Source: Collinsella sp. AM17-1 (GTDB lineage: Bacteria; Actinomycetota; Coriobacteriia; Coriobacteriales; Coriobacteriaceae). From it: 50,000 nt of DNA. The notes beneath the pieces are model-generated. The model had not been told where the DNA came from. It did no database searches and worked only from the letters and a program-made list of their open reading frames with translations. A program made the position numbers and the translations under genes. The DNA lies in NCBI RefSeq assembly GCF_003470665.1, contig NZ_QRJZ01000016.1, positions 1 to 50,000 on the forward strand. The letters are read 5' to 3'. Positions 1 through 8,061 of this stretch are shown here, in pieces (position 1 is the first letter of the stretch; every line of letters begins with the position of its first letter).

Positions 1-52
1 CGGTCGGCGGGGCCATTGTGGCCCTTGACAGTGGATTGGGTCATATGAGCGA

Positions 53-150
53 GACGGCGCCAGCTGAGTCGATTTGGCCCGAAAGAGGAGGGAGCACGCC
101 TTATGGCGGCGACCGACGAATGAGCGCCAAATCGGCCAGCTGACGCCGTC
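53..150. other. Large imperfect inverted repeat next to rnpB
   Basis: Arms at 53-78 and 126-150 pair over about 25 bases with one mismatch and a one-base bulge (GACGGCG...GATTTGGC against its complement). The 47-base loop contains a second small hairpin (CGCC-TTAT-GGCG, around 98-109), and a 15-base hairpin lies at 10-24. No ORF with a ribosome site covers the first 170 bases. On the minus strand the structure falls just downstream of the rnpB 3' end. It could be a trailer structure or part of a separate structured RNA. There is no T-run, so a standard terminator is not supported. Confidence 0.5.
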
Positions 151-170
151 GCAGCGTCAACAAGAAAGCT

Positions 171-526
171 GAGTGGGCCTATAAGCCGGGTTCTGTCGTG
201 AACGGTCATTTATCTTGTCTGCACGTTACCGTGCAGCTCCACGCACGCTACCCGAACGCGGACCGGGCCGGCCCATAGCGTTCCTATTCGCGCTTGCTCC
301 GGATGGGGCTTGCCAAGCCGCCGTGTTGCCACGACGCTGGTGGTCTCTTACACCACCGTTTCAGCTTTTCCCTTTACGCCTTGCGGCGCAGGTGGGAGTC
401 TTCTTTTCTGCGGCGCTTTCCGTCGGATCACTCCGCCCGGCCGTTAGCCGGCATCCCGCCCTCTGGAGCCCGGACTTTCCTCACGCGTGCTGCAAGCAGC
501 ACATCGCGCGACCGTCTGGCCCACTC
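171..526 (-). ncRNA. rnpB: RNase P RNA, bacterial type A
   Basis: This is the catalytic RNA of ribonuclease P, which removes 5' leaders from precursor tRNAs together with the RnpA protein. Read on the minus strand it has the usual 5' block GAGGAAAGTCCGGGCTCC, the AGAGGGCGGGATGCCGGCTAACGGCC region, and the 3' block ACAGAACCCGGCTT. The ends pair as P1: GAGTGGGCC at 518-526 with GGCCCACTC at 171-179. The resulting length of about 356 nt fits type A RNAs of high-GC bacteria. The ends are set by P1 pairing and may be off by a few bases. No protein gene overlaps it on a credible frame. Confidence 0.96.
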
Positions 527-537
527 AGCAATGCAAG

Positions 538-564
538 AGTGTAGCACACCGTTGCCGCAGGCAA
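538..564 (-). promoter_or_regulatory. Probable rnpB promoter
   Basis: On the minus strand a TACACT -10 box (538-543) ends about 11 nt before the predicted RNase P RNA 5' end. A TTGCCT-like -35 (559-564) lies 15 nt further upstream, or CATTGC (561-566) at 17 nt. The -10 placement is good and the -35 is weak. Confidence 0.5.
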
Positions 565-693
565 TGGCACAACACAAGCGTTCGACACGATAAACCAAGA
601 ACCACGCTATGCAGTACAATAGGGGCGTCGATGGGCAACGTCGTCAGTCGAGACGCGACCGCGCTCCGCACCCCTCCGTCTACTCGGTGCGTT

Positions 694-715
694 CCCGCCT
701 CCTCCCCGAGGCGGG
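694..715. other. Perfect 8-bp hairpin in the rnpB-rpsA gap
   Basis: The 326-base gap between rnpB and rpsA holds no credible gene. It contains the rnpB promoter, the rpsA terminator, and this GC-rich hairpin: CCCGCCTC (694-701) pairs perfectly with GAGGCGGG (708-715) around a 6-base loop. The bases after it on the plus strand (ATGTCGGCATATTTT) have only a late T-run, so it is a poor terminator. Its role is unknown. Confidence 0.4.
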
Positions 716-794
716 ATGTCGGCATATTTTATGCACCGACAACCAAATAGCAAACAGATAGCCCGGCATCATCGTGCACCACAGCTGCAAATGC

Positions 795-828
795 AAAAAG
801 GGACCCGTCCATTGCGGACGGATCCCTT
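795..828 (-). terminator. rpsA intrinsic terminator
   Basis: On the minus strand AAGGGATCCGTCC pairs with GGACGGGTCCCTT around a short loop, with one internal mismatch, and runs into TTTTT. It lies about 25 bases after the rpsA stop codon. Confidence 0.85.
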
Positions 829-852
829 AAAACAAGTGATCGTCAAACCGAT

Positions 853-2019
853 TTACTCGGCGTCGGTCTCCTCGTCCTTCTTCTCGGAAGGCAGCGGGGT
901 GACCTCAATCTCGACGCCCAGAGTCTCAGCAGCGGACTTCATGGACAGGGAGATACGACGACGGTCGAGGTCGATCTCCATGACCTTGACCTGAACCTTG
1001 TCGCCCACGTGGGTGACCTGAGAAGGCTGATCGACGTGCTTGTTGGCCATCTCGGAGATGTGCACCAGGCCCTCGATGCCCTCGCCCAGGTCGACGAAAG
1101 CGCCGAACGGGACAAGCTTGGTCACAGTGCCCTCGACGATAGCACCGACGGGGTACTTCTTGACCAGTGCGCGCCACGGATCCTCGGTGGTCTGCTTGAG
1201 ACCCAGGGAGATACGCTCGCGGTTGAGATCGACGTCGAGAACCTCGACCTCGACCTCCTGGCCGACCTTGACAACCTCGGAAGGATGGTTGACGTGGTTC
1301 CAGGAGAGCTCGGAGATGTGGATGAGGCCGTCGATACCGCCGAGGTCGACGAAGGCGCCGAAGTCGACGATGGAGGAAACAGTGCCCTGGAGACGCATGC
1401 CAGACTTGAGCTTGGACAGGATCTCGGAGCGCTCGGCCTTACGGGACTCCTCGAGCACGACGCGACGGGAGAGGACGACGTTGTTGCGGTTGCGGTCCAT
1501 CTCGATGACGCGGGCCTCGATGCGGGTACCCATGTAGGAGGTAAGGTCCTTGACGCGACGGAGGTCGACGAGGGAAGCGGGCAGGAAGCCACGCAGGCCG
1601 ATGTCGAGGATCAGGCCGCCCTTGACAACCTCGATAACCTCGCCCTCGACGTTCTCGCCGGAGTTGAACTTCTCCTCGATGCGGTTCCAAGCACGCTCGT
1701 ACTCGGCACGCTTCTTGGACAGGACCAGACGACCGTCCTTGTCCTCCTTCTGGAGAACGAGGGCCTCGATGGGATCACCGAGTGCAACGATGTCTGCAGG
1801 GTTAGCGTCCTTGCGGATGGACAGCTCGCGGACCGGGATAACGCCCTCGGACTTGAATCCGATGTCAACGAGCACCTCGTCATGCTCGATCTTAACGACA
1901 GTGCCGTTAACGAGATCGCCCTCATCAAAGTCGGTAATCGTACCGTCGATGAGGTTGTTCATCTCCTCCTCGTTGACATCGTCAAGAGAGAAAATGGACG
2001 AGTTCTGAATCTCACTCAA
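853..2019 (-). CDS. rpsA: 30S ribosomal protein S1, four S1 domains
   Basis: RNA-binding ribosomal protein that helps recruit mRNA to the 30S subunit. The 388 residues contain four OB-fold S1 domains at about 33-103, 119-186, 205-275 and 290-360. Domains 3 and 4 show the clearest motif (DFGAFVDLGGIDGLIHISELS and a near copy). The protein has an acidic N-terminus and a short charged C-terminal tail (KKDEETDAE). Four domains is the short form seen in many Gram-positives; E. coli has six. The start codon is TTG, since no ATG or GTG lies at this position. GAAAGGGG sits 7 nt upstream, which supports it. The gene is single, ends at its own terminator, and is divergent from the HAD gene at 2335. Confidence 0.95.
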   Translation of the reverse strand: MSEIQNSSIFSLDDVNEEEMNNLIDGTITDFDEGDLVNGTVVKIEHDEVLVDIGFKSEGVIPVRELSIRKDANPADIVALGDPIEALVLQKEDKDGRLVLSKKRAEYERAWNRIEEKFNSGENVEGEVIEVVKGGLILDIGLRGFLPASLVDLRRVKDLTSYMGTRIEARVIEMDRNRNNVVLSRRVVLEESRKAERSEILSKLKSGMRLQGTVSSIVDFGAFVDLGGIDGLIHISELSWNHVNHPSEVVKVGQEVEVEVLDVDLNRERISLGLKQTTEDPWRALVKKYPVGAIVEGTVTKLVPFGAFVDLGEGIEGLVHISEMANKHVDQPSQVTHVGDKVQVKVMEIDLDRRRISLSMKSAAETLGVEIEVTPLPSEKKDEETDAE

Positions 2020-2334
2020 AGGTGGACCCCTTTCGAACTACGGGGCCCCGATTGCTAGGACCTACAGAAGGGTGCGACAAGCACACAACGTTTAGGAACA
2101 CTCGGGAGCCGACAGATACTAATGTGACGCTTATGCAATCACGTTCGTATAGGTTACGGGGAAATCATTTCGATTTCAAGCGTGAACTGCGATTTTTTAC
2201 TCGTATGGAGACTTTTTCGCAATCTTGTTGACGACCGTCTCCATAAGTTGACGATAGGCAGTTAGGCATACGGCTTTGGGGTAAAGTATTCGGAGCCAAC
2301 GATTCTGGAACGATTTTTCGAGAAAGGTGCCCGC
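2020..2334. other. Divergent intergenic region between rpsA and a HAD gene
   Basis: These 315 bases carry no credible gene and must hold the promoters for rpsA (minus) and the HAD gene (plus). An inverted repeat TATGGAGAC (2204-2212) / GTCTCCATA (2237-2245) encloses a 24-base loop with a T-run. Two TTGACG hexamers lie near 2228 and 2249, but no convincing -10 box goes with either. I cannot assign the promoters with confidence. Confidence 0.35.
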
Positions 2335-3093
2335 GTGCTCAAAGCAGTCGTTTTCGATATGGACGAAACGCTTCTTAGCATCAACCTCAACGCGTTCATC
2401 CTTCGATATTTTAAGGATGTCTCTTCGATGCTCGCGGATATCGGGCGCCGCAGCCGCGGTGGCACGATGGCACGCCTCGGCACCATCCTGGTCGACCTCA
2501 ACGCCAATCGCCGCAGCAGCACGGACAATCGCACCAATCTTGAGTTTTACCAAGAAGAGGTCGAGCGCCGATGCGGCATTTGCCTCTCGGACCCACTTAT
2601 CTACGAGGCGTTTACCTACTACGACCGCGAAGTTCTTCCGTACAAGAATGACGAACTCATCAACGCCCATGCTATGCCGGGCGCACACGCCGCACTTCAG
2701 GCCGTGCAGGACGCGGGGCTGCGCTGCGCGCTCTTTACCAACCCCAGCTTTCCGCAGGGGGCCATCGAATGCCGCATGGGTTGGGGCGACCTGGCCGACG
2801 CCCCCTTTGAGCTCGTGACGCACATGGGAAACGCCACCCGCTGCAAGCCCGATGCCACCTACTATCTAGAGCAACTTCAGGTGATGGGGCTCGAACCGCA
2901 CGAGGTCCTTATGGTGGGCAACGATCCCAAACGCGACTTCCCTAGCCCCGCCTGCGGCATTCAGACTGCCTATGTAGGCCAGAGCAAGCCCAACCGAGTC
3001 ACCTGGCGCGGAACCATGGAAGGCTTCGCCCGCGACTTTAACGCCGTAGTAGAAGCCTTCTACGAACACCAAGTAGCCGACGAACTGTCCTAG
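2335..3093 (+). CDS. HAD-superfamily hydrolase (phosphatase-like)
   Basis: Cytoplasmic haloacid dehalogenase-type phosphohydrolase of unknown substrate. All four HAD motifs are visible in 252 residues: motif I DMDET with nucleophile Asp8 and Asp10, motif II Thr135-Asn136 (LFTN), motif III Lys171, and motif IV GNDPKRD near 195. A helical cap lies between motifs I and II, as in the subclass I (YjjG/phosphoglycolate phosphatase-like) group. The start is GTG, with GAAAGGTG upstream. Its stop codon overlaps that of the convergent cysteine desulfidase gene in the tetranucleotide CTAG, so there is no spacer or terminator between the two genes. The substrate cannot be predicted from sequence alone. 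Confidence 0.88.
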   Translation: MLKAVVFDMDETLLSINLNAFILRYFKDVSSMLADIGRRSRGGTMARLGTILVDLNANRRSSTDNRTNLEFYQEEVERRCGICLSDPLIYEAFTYYDREVLPYKNDELINAHAMPGAHAALQAVQDAGLRCALFTNPSFPQGAIECRMGWGDLADAPFELVTHMGNATRCKPDATYYLEQLQVMGLEPHEVLMVGNDPKRDFPSPACGIQTAYVGQSKPNRVTWRGTMEGFARDFNAVVEAFYEHQVADELS

Positions 3094-4409
3094 CACACTT
3101 GGGTTTTGCCGATCATGATGTTGAGGATCTCGACGTCGGTGTCCTTCATGCCCACGCGCCCCACATAGCCCATGCTGGCGATGGTCTCCTCGACGGTATC
3201 CTGAATCAGGCCCTCACCGGCGCGGAAACCGCGACCCTGCATGGCCATATCGTGACCCAGAATCGCCGCATCAACGGCAGCGGAAATCTTGGCGGCGCAG
3301 CTCGCCTTGGCGCCATCGCACACGATGCCGCCCACATTGCCGAGCGTATTGGAGACCGTCGCACCGATTTGCTCGCGCGTGCCACCGCACAGCCAGGTAA
3401 TCGCAGCGCCGGCGCCGCACGCGGCACAAATAGCACCGCAAAACGCCGAGAGCGCACCAATATAGCTCTTGATATGCACAGCGATAAGATCGGACAGCAT
3501 CACGGCGCGCACCAGGCGATCGTGGTCGCAGCGCAGATACTCGGCATACTCCATAACGGGCAGCGCGCAGGTAATGCCCTGATTGCCCGAGCCGCACACA
3601 ATGGCGACCGGCAGCGCGCAGCCGTTCATGCGGGCGTCGGACCCGGCGGCTGCACGGGCGCGGGCACGGCAGGCGACGTCATCGGCACGTGCACCCAGCA
3701 GCGTACGGCCCACCTCGGCGCCCCAAGCGTGCGCCAGGCCCTCGGCACTGATTGCGCCATTCAGCTCAATCTGACGCTCAACGGCAGCGCGGGCGCCCTC
3801 AATGTCACCGTCCTCGATAAAGTCGATGATGGAATCAATGGACATGGGCGTATCGGCGTTATCTGCCGCACGCTCGGCCACCACGCGCTCGGCGCAGGCG
3901 GCGCACTCCCCCGCCGACTTGCCGCATACCGGAATACCATCGAGCGTATGGCACGTGACATTAGTGTGGTGATCGGTAATCTCGACGACCGCGGTATGGC
4001 CCCCGGCCGTCGCAGTCACCTTGATGTAGAGGTTGGGCACACCCTCGACAAGCGACACATCGCAGTAGCCGGCGTCGGCGAGGAGCTCGGCCACACGAGC
4101 GCGGTCTTCATCGTTAACGCTCTCGAGCACCTCGAGCGCGCTCTTAGCGTCGCCGCCCACGGCACCCAGCACGGCCGCGGCTTCAATACCGTGCATACCG
4201 CCCGAGTTGGGCACGGTCACGCTCTTAACGTTCTTGATAATGTTGCCCGAGCAGGCAACATCCATATGATCGGGTTCGCAACCGAGCGTCTGGCTCGCCA
4301 GCGCCGCTGCATAGGCAACGGCAATGGGCTCGGTGCAGCCGAGTGCACAGACAAGCTCGCGGTTCAAAACATCGCAAAATGCGGCATCACGGATGGAATC
4401 GGTAGGCAT
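3090..4409 (-). CDS. cyuA: L-cysteine desulfidase (UPF0597/CyuA family)
   Basis: Predicted [4Fe-4S] lyase that breaks L-cysteine into pyruvate, ammonia and hydrogen sulfide. It belongs to the family of E. coli YhaM/CyuA and the Methanocaldococcus L-cysteine desulfidase. In 439 residues the N-terminal GCTEP motif carries Cys25, and later cysteines at about 281, 324 and 331 sit close to the cluster ligands described for the archaeal enzyme. Glycine-rich stretches such as VCGSGNQG (271-278) also fit the family. The start ATG has GGAG 6 nt upstream. The gene is alone: it is divergent from rpiB, and convergent with and 4 bases overlapping the HAD gene. Use of cysteine as a carbon or sulfide source in the gut is an inference. 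Confidence 0.88.
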   Translation of the reverse strand: MPTDSIRDAAFCDVLNRELVCALGCTEPIAVAYAAALASQTLGCEPDHMDVACSGNIIKNVKSVTVPNSGGMHGIEAAAVLGAVGGDAKSALEVLESVNDEDRARVAELLADAGYCDVSLVEGVPNLYIKVTATAGGHTAVVEITDHHTNVTCHTLDGIPVCGKSAGECAACAERVVAERAADNADTPMSIDSIIDFIEDGDIEGARAAVERQIELNGAISAEGLAHAWGAEVGRTLLGARADDVACRARARAAAGSDARMNGCALPVAIVCGSGNQGITCALPVMEYAEYLRCDHDRLVRAVMLSDLIAVHIKSYIGALSAFCGAICAACGAGAAITWLCGGTREQIGATVSNTLGNVGGIVCDGAKASCAAKISAAVDAAILGHDMAMQGRGFRAGEGLIQDTVEETIASMGYVGRVGMKDTDVEILNIMIGKTQVC

Positions 4410-4463
4410 AGGTATCTCCTGCTTGCATAACGGGCTGGACTCTCAAAAAAGTTGGCTCCTTTA

Positions 4464-4483
4464 TTTGATAACAATGCATCAAA
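4464..4483. promoter_or_regulatory. Possible operator upstream of the cysteine desulfidase gene
   Basis: The inverted repeat TTTGAT-8-ATCAAA lies in an AT-rich patch 55-75 bases upstream of the cyuA start, in a divergent spacer shared with rpiB. It resembles a dimeric regulator site. No regulator gene is adjacent, and a short chance palindrome is possible. Confidence 0.25.
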
Positions 4484-4678
4484 AACCGCAACCACGGTTC
4501 CGGCGGACGGCGCTCAAGCACAAATTGGCGGCATTATTCATGAGAGGCCGGCCTTGTTGCCTGCTAAAGCGTTTGACCAAAAAACGCCCGAGTGTTTAGG
4601 CAAAAGTCGCGCTATCATGCAGTCGAACGCGGTAAAACCTTTAGCAATTCCGCCGCACGGACCAGAGAGGAACCACTC

Positions 4679-5146
4679 ATGAAGATTGGTATCGGTAACG
4701 ACCACGCCGCCGTCGAGCTCAAGAACATCATTTCCGAGCACCTGAAGGAGCGCGGATGCGAGGTCGTGAACTTTGGCACCGACACCTCCGAGAGCTTTGA
4801 TTACCCCATCGCCGGCTACAAGGTGGGCAAGGCAGTTGCCAACGGCGACGTCGACCTGGGCATCCTGATCTGCGGCACCGGCGTCGGAATCAGCCTGGCC
4901 GCCAACAAGGTCGAGGGCGTTCGTGCCGTCGTGTGCTCCGAGCCCTTCAGCGCCAAGCTCTCGCGCATGCACAACAACACCAACGTGCTCGCCTTTGGCG
5001 CCCGCGTCGTGGGCTCCGAGCTCGCCAAGATGATCGTCGACGAGTGGCTCGACGCCGAGTTTGAGGGCGGCCGTCACGAGCGTCGCGTTAACCTCCTCAA
5101 CGAGATCGACCACACGCGCGGCCTTAAGATCGTCGACGAGGCCTAA
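4679..5146 (+). CDS. rpiB: Ribose 5-phosphate isomerase B
   Basis: Interconverts ribose 5-phosphate and ribulose 5-phosphate in the non-oxidative pentose phosphate pathway; some family members act on allose or galactose phosphates. The 155-residue length is typical of LacAB/RpiB enzymes. Visible catalytic residues are Asp8-His9 (GNDHAA), Cys65 in ICGTGVG, and His98 in SRMHNNTNVL, matching the E. coli positions shifted by one. The ATG at 4679 has AGAGGA 7 nt upstream; a longer in-frame reading upstream lacks a ribosome site. The gene is followed by a strong terminator. The motif set marks RpiB rather than LacA/LacB, but sugar preference is not proven. Confidence 0.93.
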   Translation: MKIGIGNDHAAVELKNIISEHLKERGCEVVNFGTDTSESFDYPIAGYKVGKAVANGDVDLGILICGTGVGISLAANKVEGVRAVVCSEPFSAKLSRMHNNTNVLAFGARVVGSELAKMIVDEWLDAEFEGGRHERRVNLLNEIDHTRGLKIVDEA

Positions 5147-5176
5147 AGATTCACAAAGCCATACGACGCTAACGCC

Positions 5177-5217
5177 AGCCCCCGCCCGGAAGAAACATCC
5201 GGACGGGGGCTCTTTAG
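5177..5217 (+). terminator. rpiB intrinsic terminator
   Basis: AGCCCCCGCCCGGA (5177-5190) pairs with TCCGGACGGGGGCT (5198-5211) around a 7-base loop and is followed by CTTT. It lies about 30 bases after the rpiB stop. Confidence 0.8.
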
Positions 5218-5253
5218 TAGATTTGTAGGGGTTTACCAAAAGTCTACTGGAAT

Positions 5254-5288
5254 AAAAAGGGCGCCGCGGATGAAGTTCCGCGGCGCCC
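5254..5288 (-). terminator. ndk intrinsic terminator
   Basis: Perfect 12-bp stem GGGCGCCGCGGA / TCCGCGGCGCCC with a 6-base loop, followed on the minus strand by TTTTTATTCC. It lies about 40 bases after the ndk stop. Confidence 0.9.
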
Positions 5289-5326
5289 AAGCCACACGCT
5301 AACAGCTTTAAGGAGTCAAAGCTGGT

Positions 5327-5731
5327 TTAGCCAAAAAAGCGCTTGATCTCGATCTCGGCGTTCTCCAGGCAGTCGGAGCCGTGGATCACGTTGGCGTTGA
5401 CATCGACAGCAAAGTCGCCTCGAATGGTGCCGGGGGCAGCATCAAGCGGGTTGGTGGCGCCCATAAGGGTGCGCATCTTGGAGACAGCGGAGAGGCCGGA
5501 AACGACCATCTTGACGACCGGACCGCTCGTCATAAAGTCGCAGAGACCGCCAAAGAAGGGCTTGTCGGCCAGATGGGCGTAGTGCTCCTCGACGGTAGCG
5601 CGCTCGAGCGTGGTCATCTCCATACGCTCGATAACAAGGCCGCTGCGCTCAATGCGAGCAACGATCTCGCCGATCTTGCGATCGCGCACGGCGTCGGGCT
5701 TAATCATGATGAAGGTCTTCTCGATAGCCAT
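5327..5731 (-). CDS. ndk: Nucleoside diphosphate kinase
   Basis: Transfers the gamma phosphate of ATP to nucleoside diphosphates through a phosphohistidine and so balances NTP and dNTP pools. The 134 residues are full length for the family. The N-terminal EKTFIMIKPDAV motif and the active-site NVIHGSD with His117 are present. The chosen ATG (5731) has GAAAGG 7 nt upstream; a longer in-frame reading adds 14 unrelated residues with no ribosome site. The gene is monocistronic, with its own promoter and terminator, and lies between rpiB (convergent) and argH (same strand, separated by a terminator). Confidence 0.96.
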   Translation of the reverse strand: MAIEKTFIMIKPDAVRDRKIGEIVARIERSGLVIERMEMTTLERATVEEHYAHLADKPFFGGLCDFMTSGPVVKMVVSGLSAVSKMRTLMGATNPLDAAPGTIRGDFAVDVNANVIHGSDCLENAEIEIKRFFG

Positions 5732-5794
5732 AAGGTAGCCTTTCAAGTAGGTTCGCGCGTGCCCAAGTCCCATTCCGGCACCCGCCTGGACTGC

Positions 5795-5823
5795 ATCGTA
5801 ACAGAGTTCTAGCTGCAGTTAAA
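5795..5823 (-). promoter_or_regulatory. Candidate ndk promoter
   Basis: On the minus strand TTTAAC (5818-5823) and TACGAT (5795-5800) are separated by exactly 17 bases in an AT-rich patch about 65 bases upstream of ndk. The rest of the 377-base gap to argH holds AT-rich sequence (5820-5870) and the argH terminator; I see no gene there. Confidence 0.45.
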
Positions 5824-6030
5824 CAAAAAGCCGTTTATTGAAGCGTTAATATTTATTAAAGCGCTCCATATGTGTCACTTCTGTTTCGAAGCCCGACTAG
5901 AGTACCATCCGTCCCACTTTCAACTGCAACGAACAGAACGGGCGGTCGATTGTCGCCCGTGAACGCACCCCCTTCACAACCTGCGCAAATGTCCTACAGA
6001 AGTTCTCGACAAGCTCCTTCCTTCTCTATA

Positions 6031-6063
6031 ACAAAACGGGTGCCCACCGTAGCGGGCACCCGT
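6031..6063 (-). terminator. argH intrinsic terminator
   Basis: ACGGGTGCCC (6036-6045) pairs with GGGCACCCGT (6054-6063) around an 8-base loop. On the minus strand it is followed by TTTGTTATAG. It lies about 45 bases after the argH stop. Confidence 0.8.
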
Positions 6064-6108
6064 AAAGGCAAAATATGATGAACACACCAGACAGACGCAT
6101 CCAATAAG

Positions 6109-7539
6109 CTAATTAGCTCCGTGGCCCATCTCGACGACCTTGGATAACGAGCCAAACACACCCTCATCGGCCGCGAGCTGCGCCTCGGCGCTTCCCAACT
6201 GCACGGCAACGGCAGCAGGGGCGGTACCACCCTCGGTCGTGCGCGCGGCGACAATCGACGGGATGTCGAGTGCCTCGGTAATGTCGCGCTCGAAGAGCGG
6301 ACTTGCCTCCTGAAACACCTCAAACGGCAGGTCCTCAAGATTGCAGCCGCGCTTCTCACACATCAGGACAAGATGACCCACCACGGCATGTGCCTCGCGG
6401 AACGGCAGGCCGCGCTTTGCCAGGTAATCGGCAACATCAGTGGCTGCCAAGTGGCCCACACCACACTCGCGCGCCATGGCGTCCTCGTTGACAGTCCAGG
6501 TCGAGATCATGCCGGCCATAACCGACAGGCACTGCATGAGCGTATGGGCGGTATCGAGCGCACCCTCCTTGTCCTCCTGCAAGTCCTTGTTATAAGCAAG
6601 CGGCAGGCCCTTCATGGTCACGAGCAGCTGCACCAGGTTGCCGTACACGCGACCGCTCTTGCCGCGGATAAGCTCAGCAAAGTCGGGGTTCTTCTTCTGC
6701 GGCATGATAGACGAGCCGGTGGAATACGAGTCGGAAAGCGTGATAAAGCCGAATTCGGAGCTCGACCACAGCACGATCTCCTCGGAAAGACGCGACAGGT
6801 GCATGGCCATGACGGAGCCGGCGTAATGCAGATCGAGCAGGAAATCACGGTCGGAAACAGCGTCGAGCGAGTTGGGAATCACACCCGCAAAGCCAAGCTC
6901 GGCAGCCGTCATCTGACGATCGAGCGGATAGCTCGTACCGGCAAGCGCGGCGGCACCCAGCGGGCAGTTGTCAGCGGCATCAAAGGCGGCCTTCAGGCGT
7001 GTAAAGTCGCGCGCGAACATCCAGGAATACGCCAGCAGATGATGCGACAGCAGCACGGGCTGAGCATGCTGCATGTGCGTGTAGCCCGGCAGAATCACCT
7101 TGTCGTACTTCTTGGCCGCATCCACCAGCACATGGCGCAGCTCAAGATTGGCCTCCATGAGTTCCTTGGCCAGCGCCTTGACGCCCAGACGCGTATCGGT
7201 CGCCACCTGGTCGTTGCGCGAACGCCCGGTATGCAAGCGCTTACCGGCCTCGCCGATGCGGCGCGTCAGCTCGCTCTCGATGGACATATGAATGTCCTCA
7301 TCGTTGATATCGAAGGTGAAGTTGCCGGCATCGATATCCTGTTCGATTCCGGTCAGGCCCTCGGCAATCGCCTGCTCGTCCTCGGCACTGATGATGCCCT
7401 GGGCCGCCAGCATCTTGGCATGCGCCTTAGAACCGGCGATATCCTGCTTATAGAGATGTTTGTCGACAGGCAGCGACGCGCCAAACTCCTGCGTGACCTC
7501 GGCCACTCCCGCCTCAAAACGACCGCCCCAAAGAGCCAT
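6109..7539 (-). CDS. argH: Argininosuccinate lyase
   Basis: Last step of arginine synthesis: argininosuccinate to arginine and fumarate. The 476 residues show the fumarase/aspartase superfamily blocks: TGRSRNDQVATD (104-115), GYTHMQHAQP (152-161), and the lyase signature GSSIMPQKKNPD (275-286) on the mobile catalytic loop. The ATG at 7539 is supported by GAAAGGGG 8 nt upstream and by the usual MALWGGRF N-terminus; 25 further in-frame codons upstream are not family-like. It lies on the same strand as argG, but with about 520 bases and a small ORF between them, so the pair may not form one simple operon. A terminator follows. Confidence 0.97.
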   Translation of the reverse strand: MALWGGRFEAGVAEVTQEFGASLPVDKHLYKQDIAGSKAHAKMLAAQGIISAEDEQAIAEGLTGIEQDIDAGNFTFDINDEDIHMSIESELTRRIGEAGKRLHTGRSRNDQVATDTRLGVKALAKELMEANLELRHVLVDAAKKYDKVILPGYTHMQHAQPVLLSHHLLAYSWMFARDFTRLKAAFDAADNCPLGAAALAGTSYPLDRQMTAAELGFAGVIPNSLDAVSDRDFLLDLHYAGSVMAMHLSRLSEEIVLWSSSEFGFITLSDSYSTGSSIMPQKKNPDFAELIRGKSGRVYGNLVQLLVTMKGLPLAYNKDLQEDKEGALDTAHTLMQCLSVMAGMISTWTVNEDAMARECGVGHLAATDVADYLAKRGLPFREAHAVVGHLVLMCEKRGCNLEDLPFEVFQEASPLFERDITEALDIPSIVAARTTEGGTAPAAVAVQLGSAEAQLAADEGVFGSLSKVVEMGHGAN

Positions 7540-7657
7540 GGAACCGTCCCCTTTCTCCAAATACCAAAACAAGCGCCCAAAGCAATGAGCCATGTCGCTA
7601 AAGCGATTTTTCAACCGCTAGTTTTACACATTCCCCACCGTGCACAGGGCCATGTAG

Positions 7658-7828
7658 CTAATATGCAAAGAAGTGACGCACGAGGCACTTGGTGCCCAAC
7701 TTCTCCCTCCGGATGTTGCCTTGCGAACCATCGATCCAGGCCTTCAGGCTCATAGGAACATCCTCGACCTTTGCAGCATCGAACTCGGGCGCGAGGGCAA
7801 GCAAGGCATGCGCGATAGCGTTGAACAT
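7658..7828 (-). CDS. Small ORF of 56 residues between argG and argH
   Basis: Not recognised. On the minus strand an ATG at 7828 is preceded by GAGGAG with 8-base spacing, and an in-frame TGA lies 12 bases upstream, so the ORF is self-contained. It reads MFNAIAHALLALAPEF..., has a hydrophobic/acidic first half (to about residue 26) and a basic, Cys-containing second half (REKLGTKCLVRHFFAY). No transmembrane segment or signal peptide is evident. It sits downstream of argG and its hairpin, and about 120 bases upstream of argH. It could be a real small protein, a leader peptide acting on argH, or chance. The strong ribosome site is the main support. Confidence 0.5.
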   Translation of the reverse strand: MFNAIAHALLALAPEFDAAKVEDVPMSLKAWIDGSQGNIRREKLGTKCLVRHFFAY

Positions 7829-7878
7829 AATGGATACTCCTCATATATATAGGCACAGAGCCGCCAAATTGATAGAAG

Positions 7879-7908
7879 GAGCCCCGCCGGACAACCCCGG
7901 CGGGGCTC
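7879..7908 (-). terminator. Strong GC hairpin after argG
   Basis: Perfect 12-bp stem GAGCCCCGCCGG / CCGGCGGGGCTC with a 6-base loop, followed on the minus strand by CTTCTATCAATTT. The T content is low for an intrinsic terminator, so it may be an inefficient terminator, or a 3'-end stabiliser that lets some transcription reach the small ORF and argH. It lies about 155 bases after the argG stop. Confidence 0.55.
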
Positions 7909-8061
7909 GGACTCAGCCGTAGACGCGGCATCATATATGCGGGCGGAACGTAGGGGCCACCGATGTTAAGAAGTGTCAGCAAGCATAACGAAAGGTAGGG
8001 ACCCCGTGCGCCCGTTACGTATCACGCGGATGGGCCGCGCGGATACCAAGGAAGAGAAGCC

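Noticed and set aside
25..49. TTGACA with TATGAG as a plus-strand promoter at the window start
   Set aside because: Spacing is only 13 bases, too short for a sigma-70 type promoter.
215..544. Short ORFs over the first 600 bases
   Set aside because: They overlap the RNase P RNA, whose conserved blocks and P1 pairing explain the sequence.
1009..2058. Long open frame on the plus strand opposite rpsA
   Set aside because: It is an antisense shadow of the S1 repeats, with repetitive Asp/Leu/Val composition, no ribosome site, and no family resemblance.
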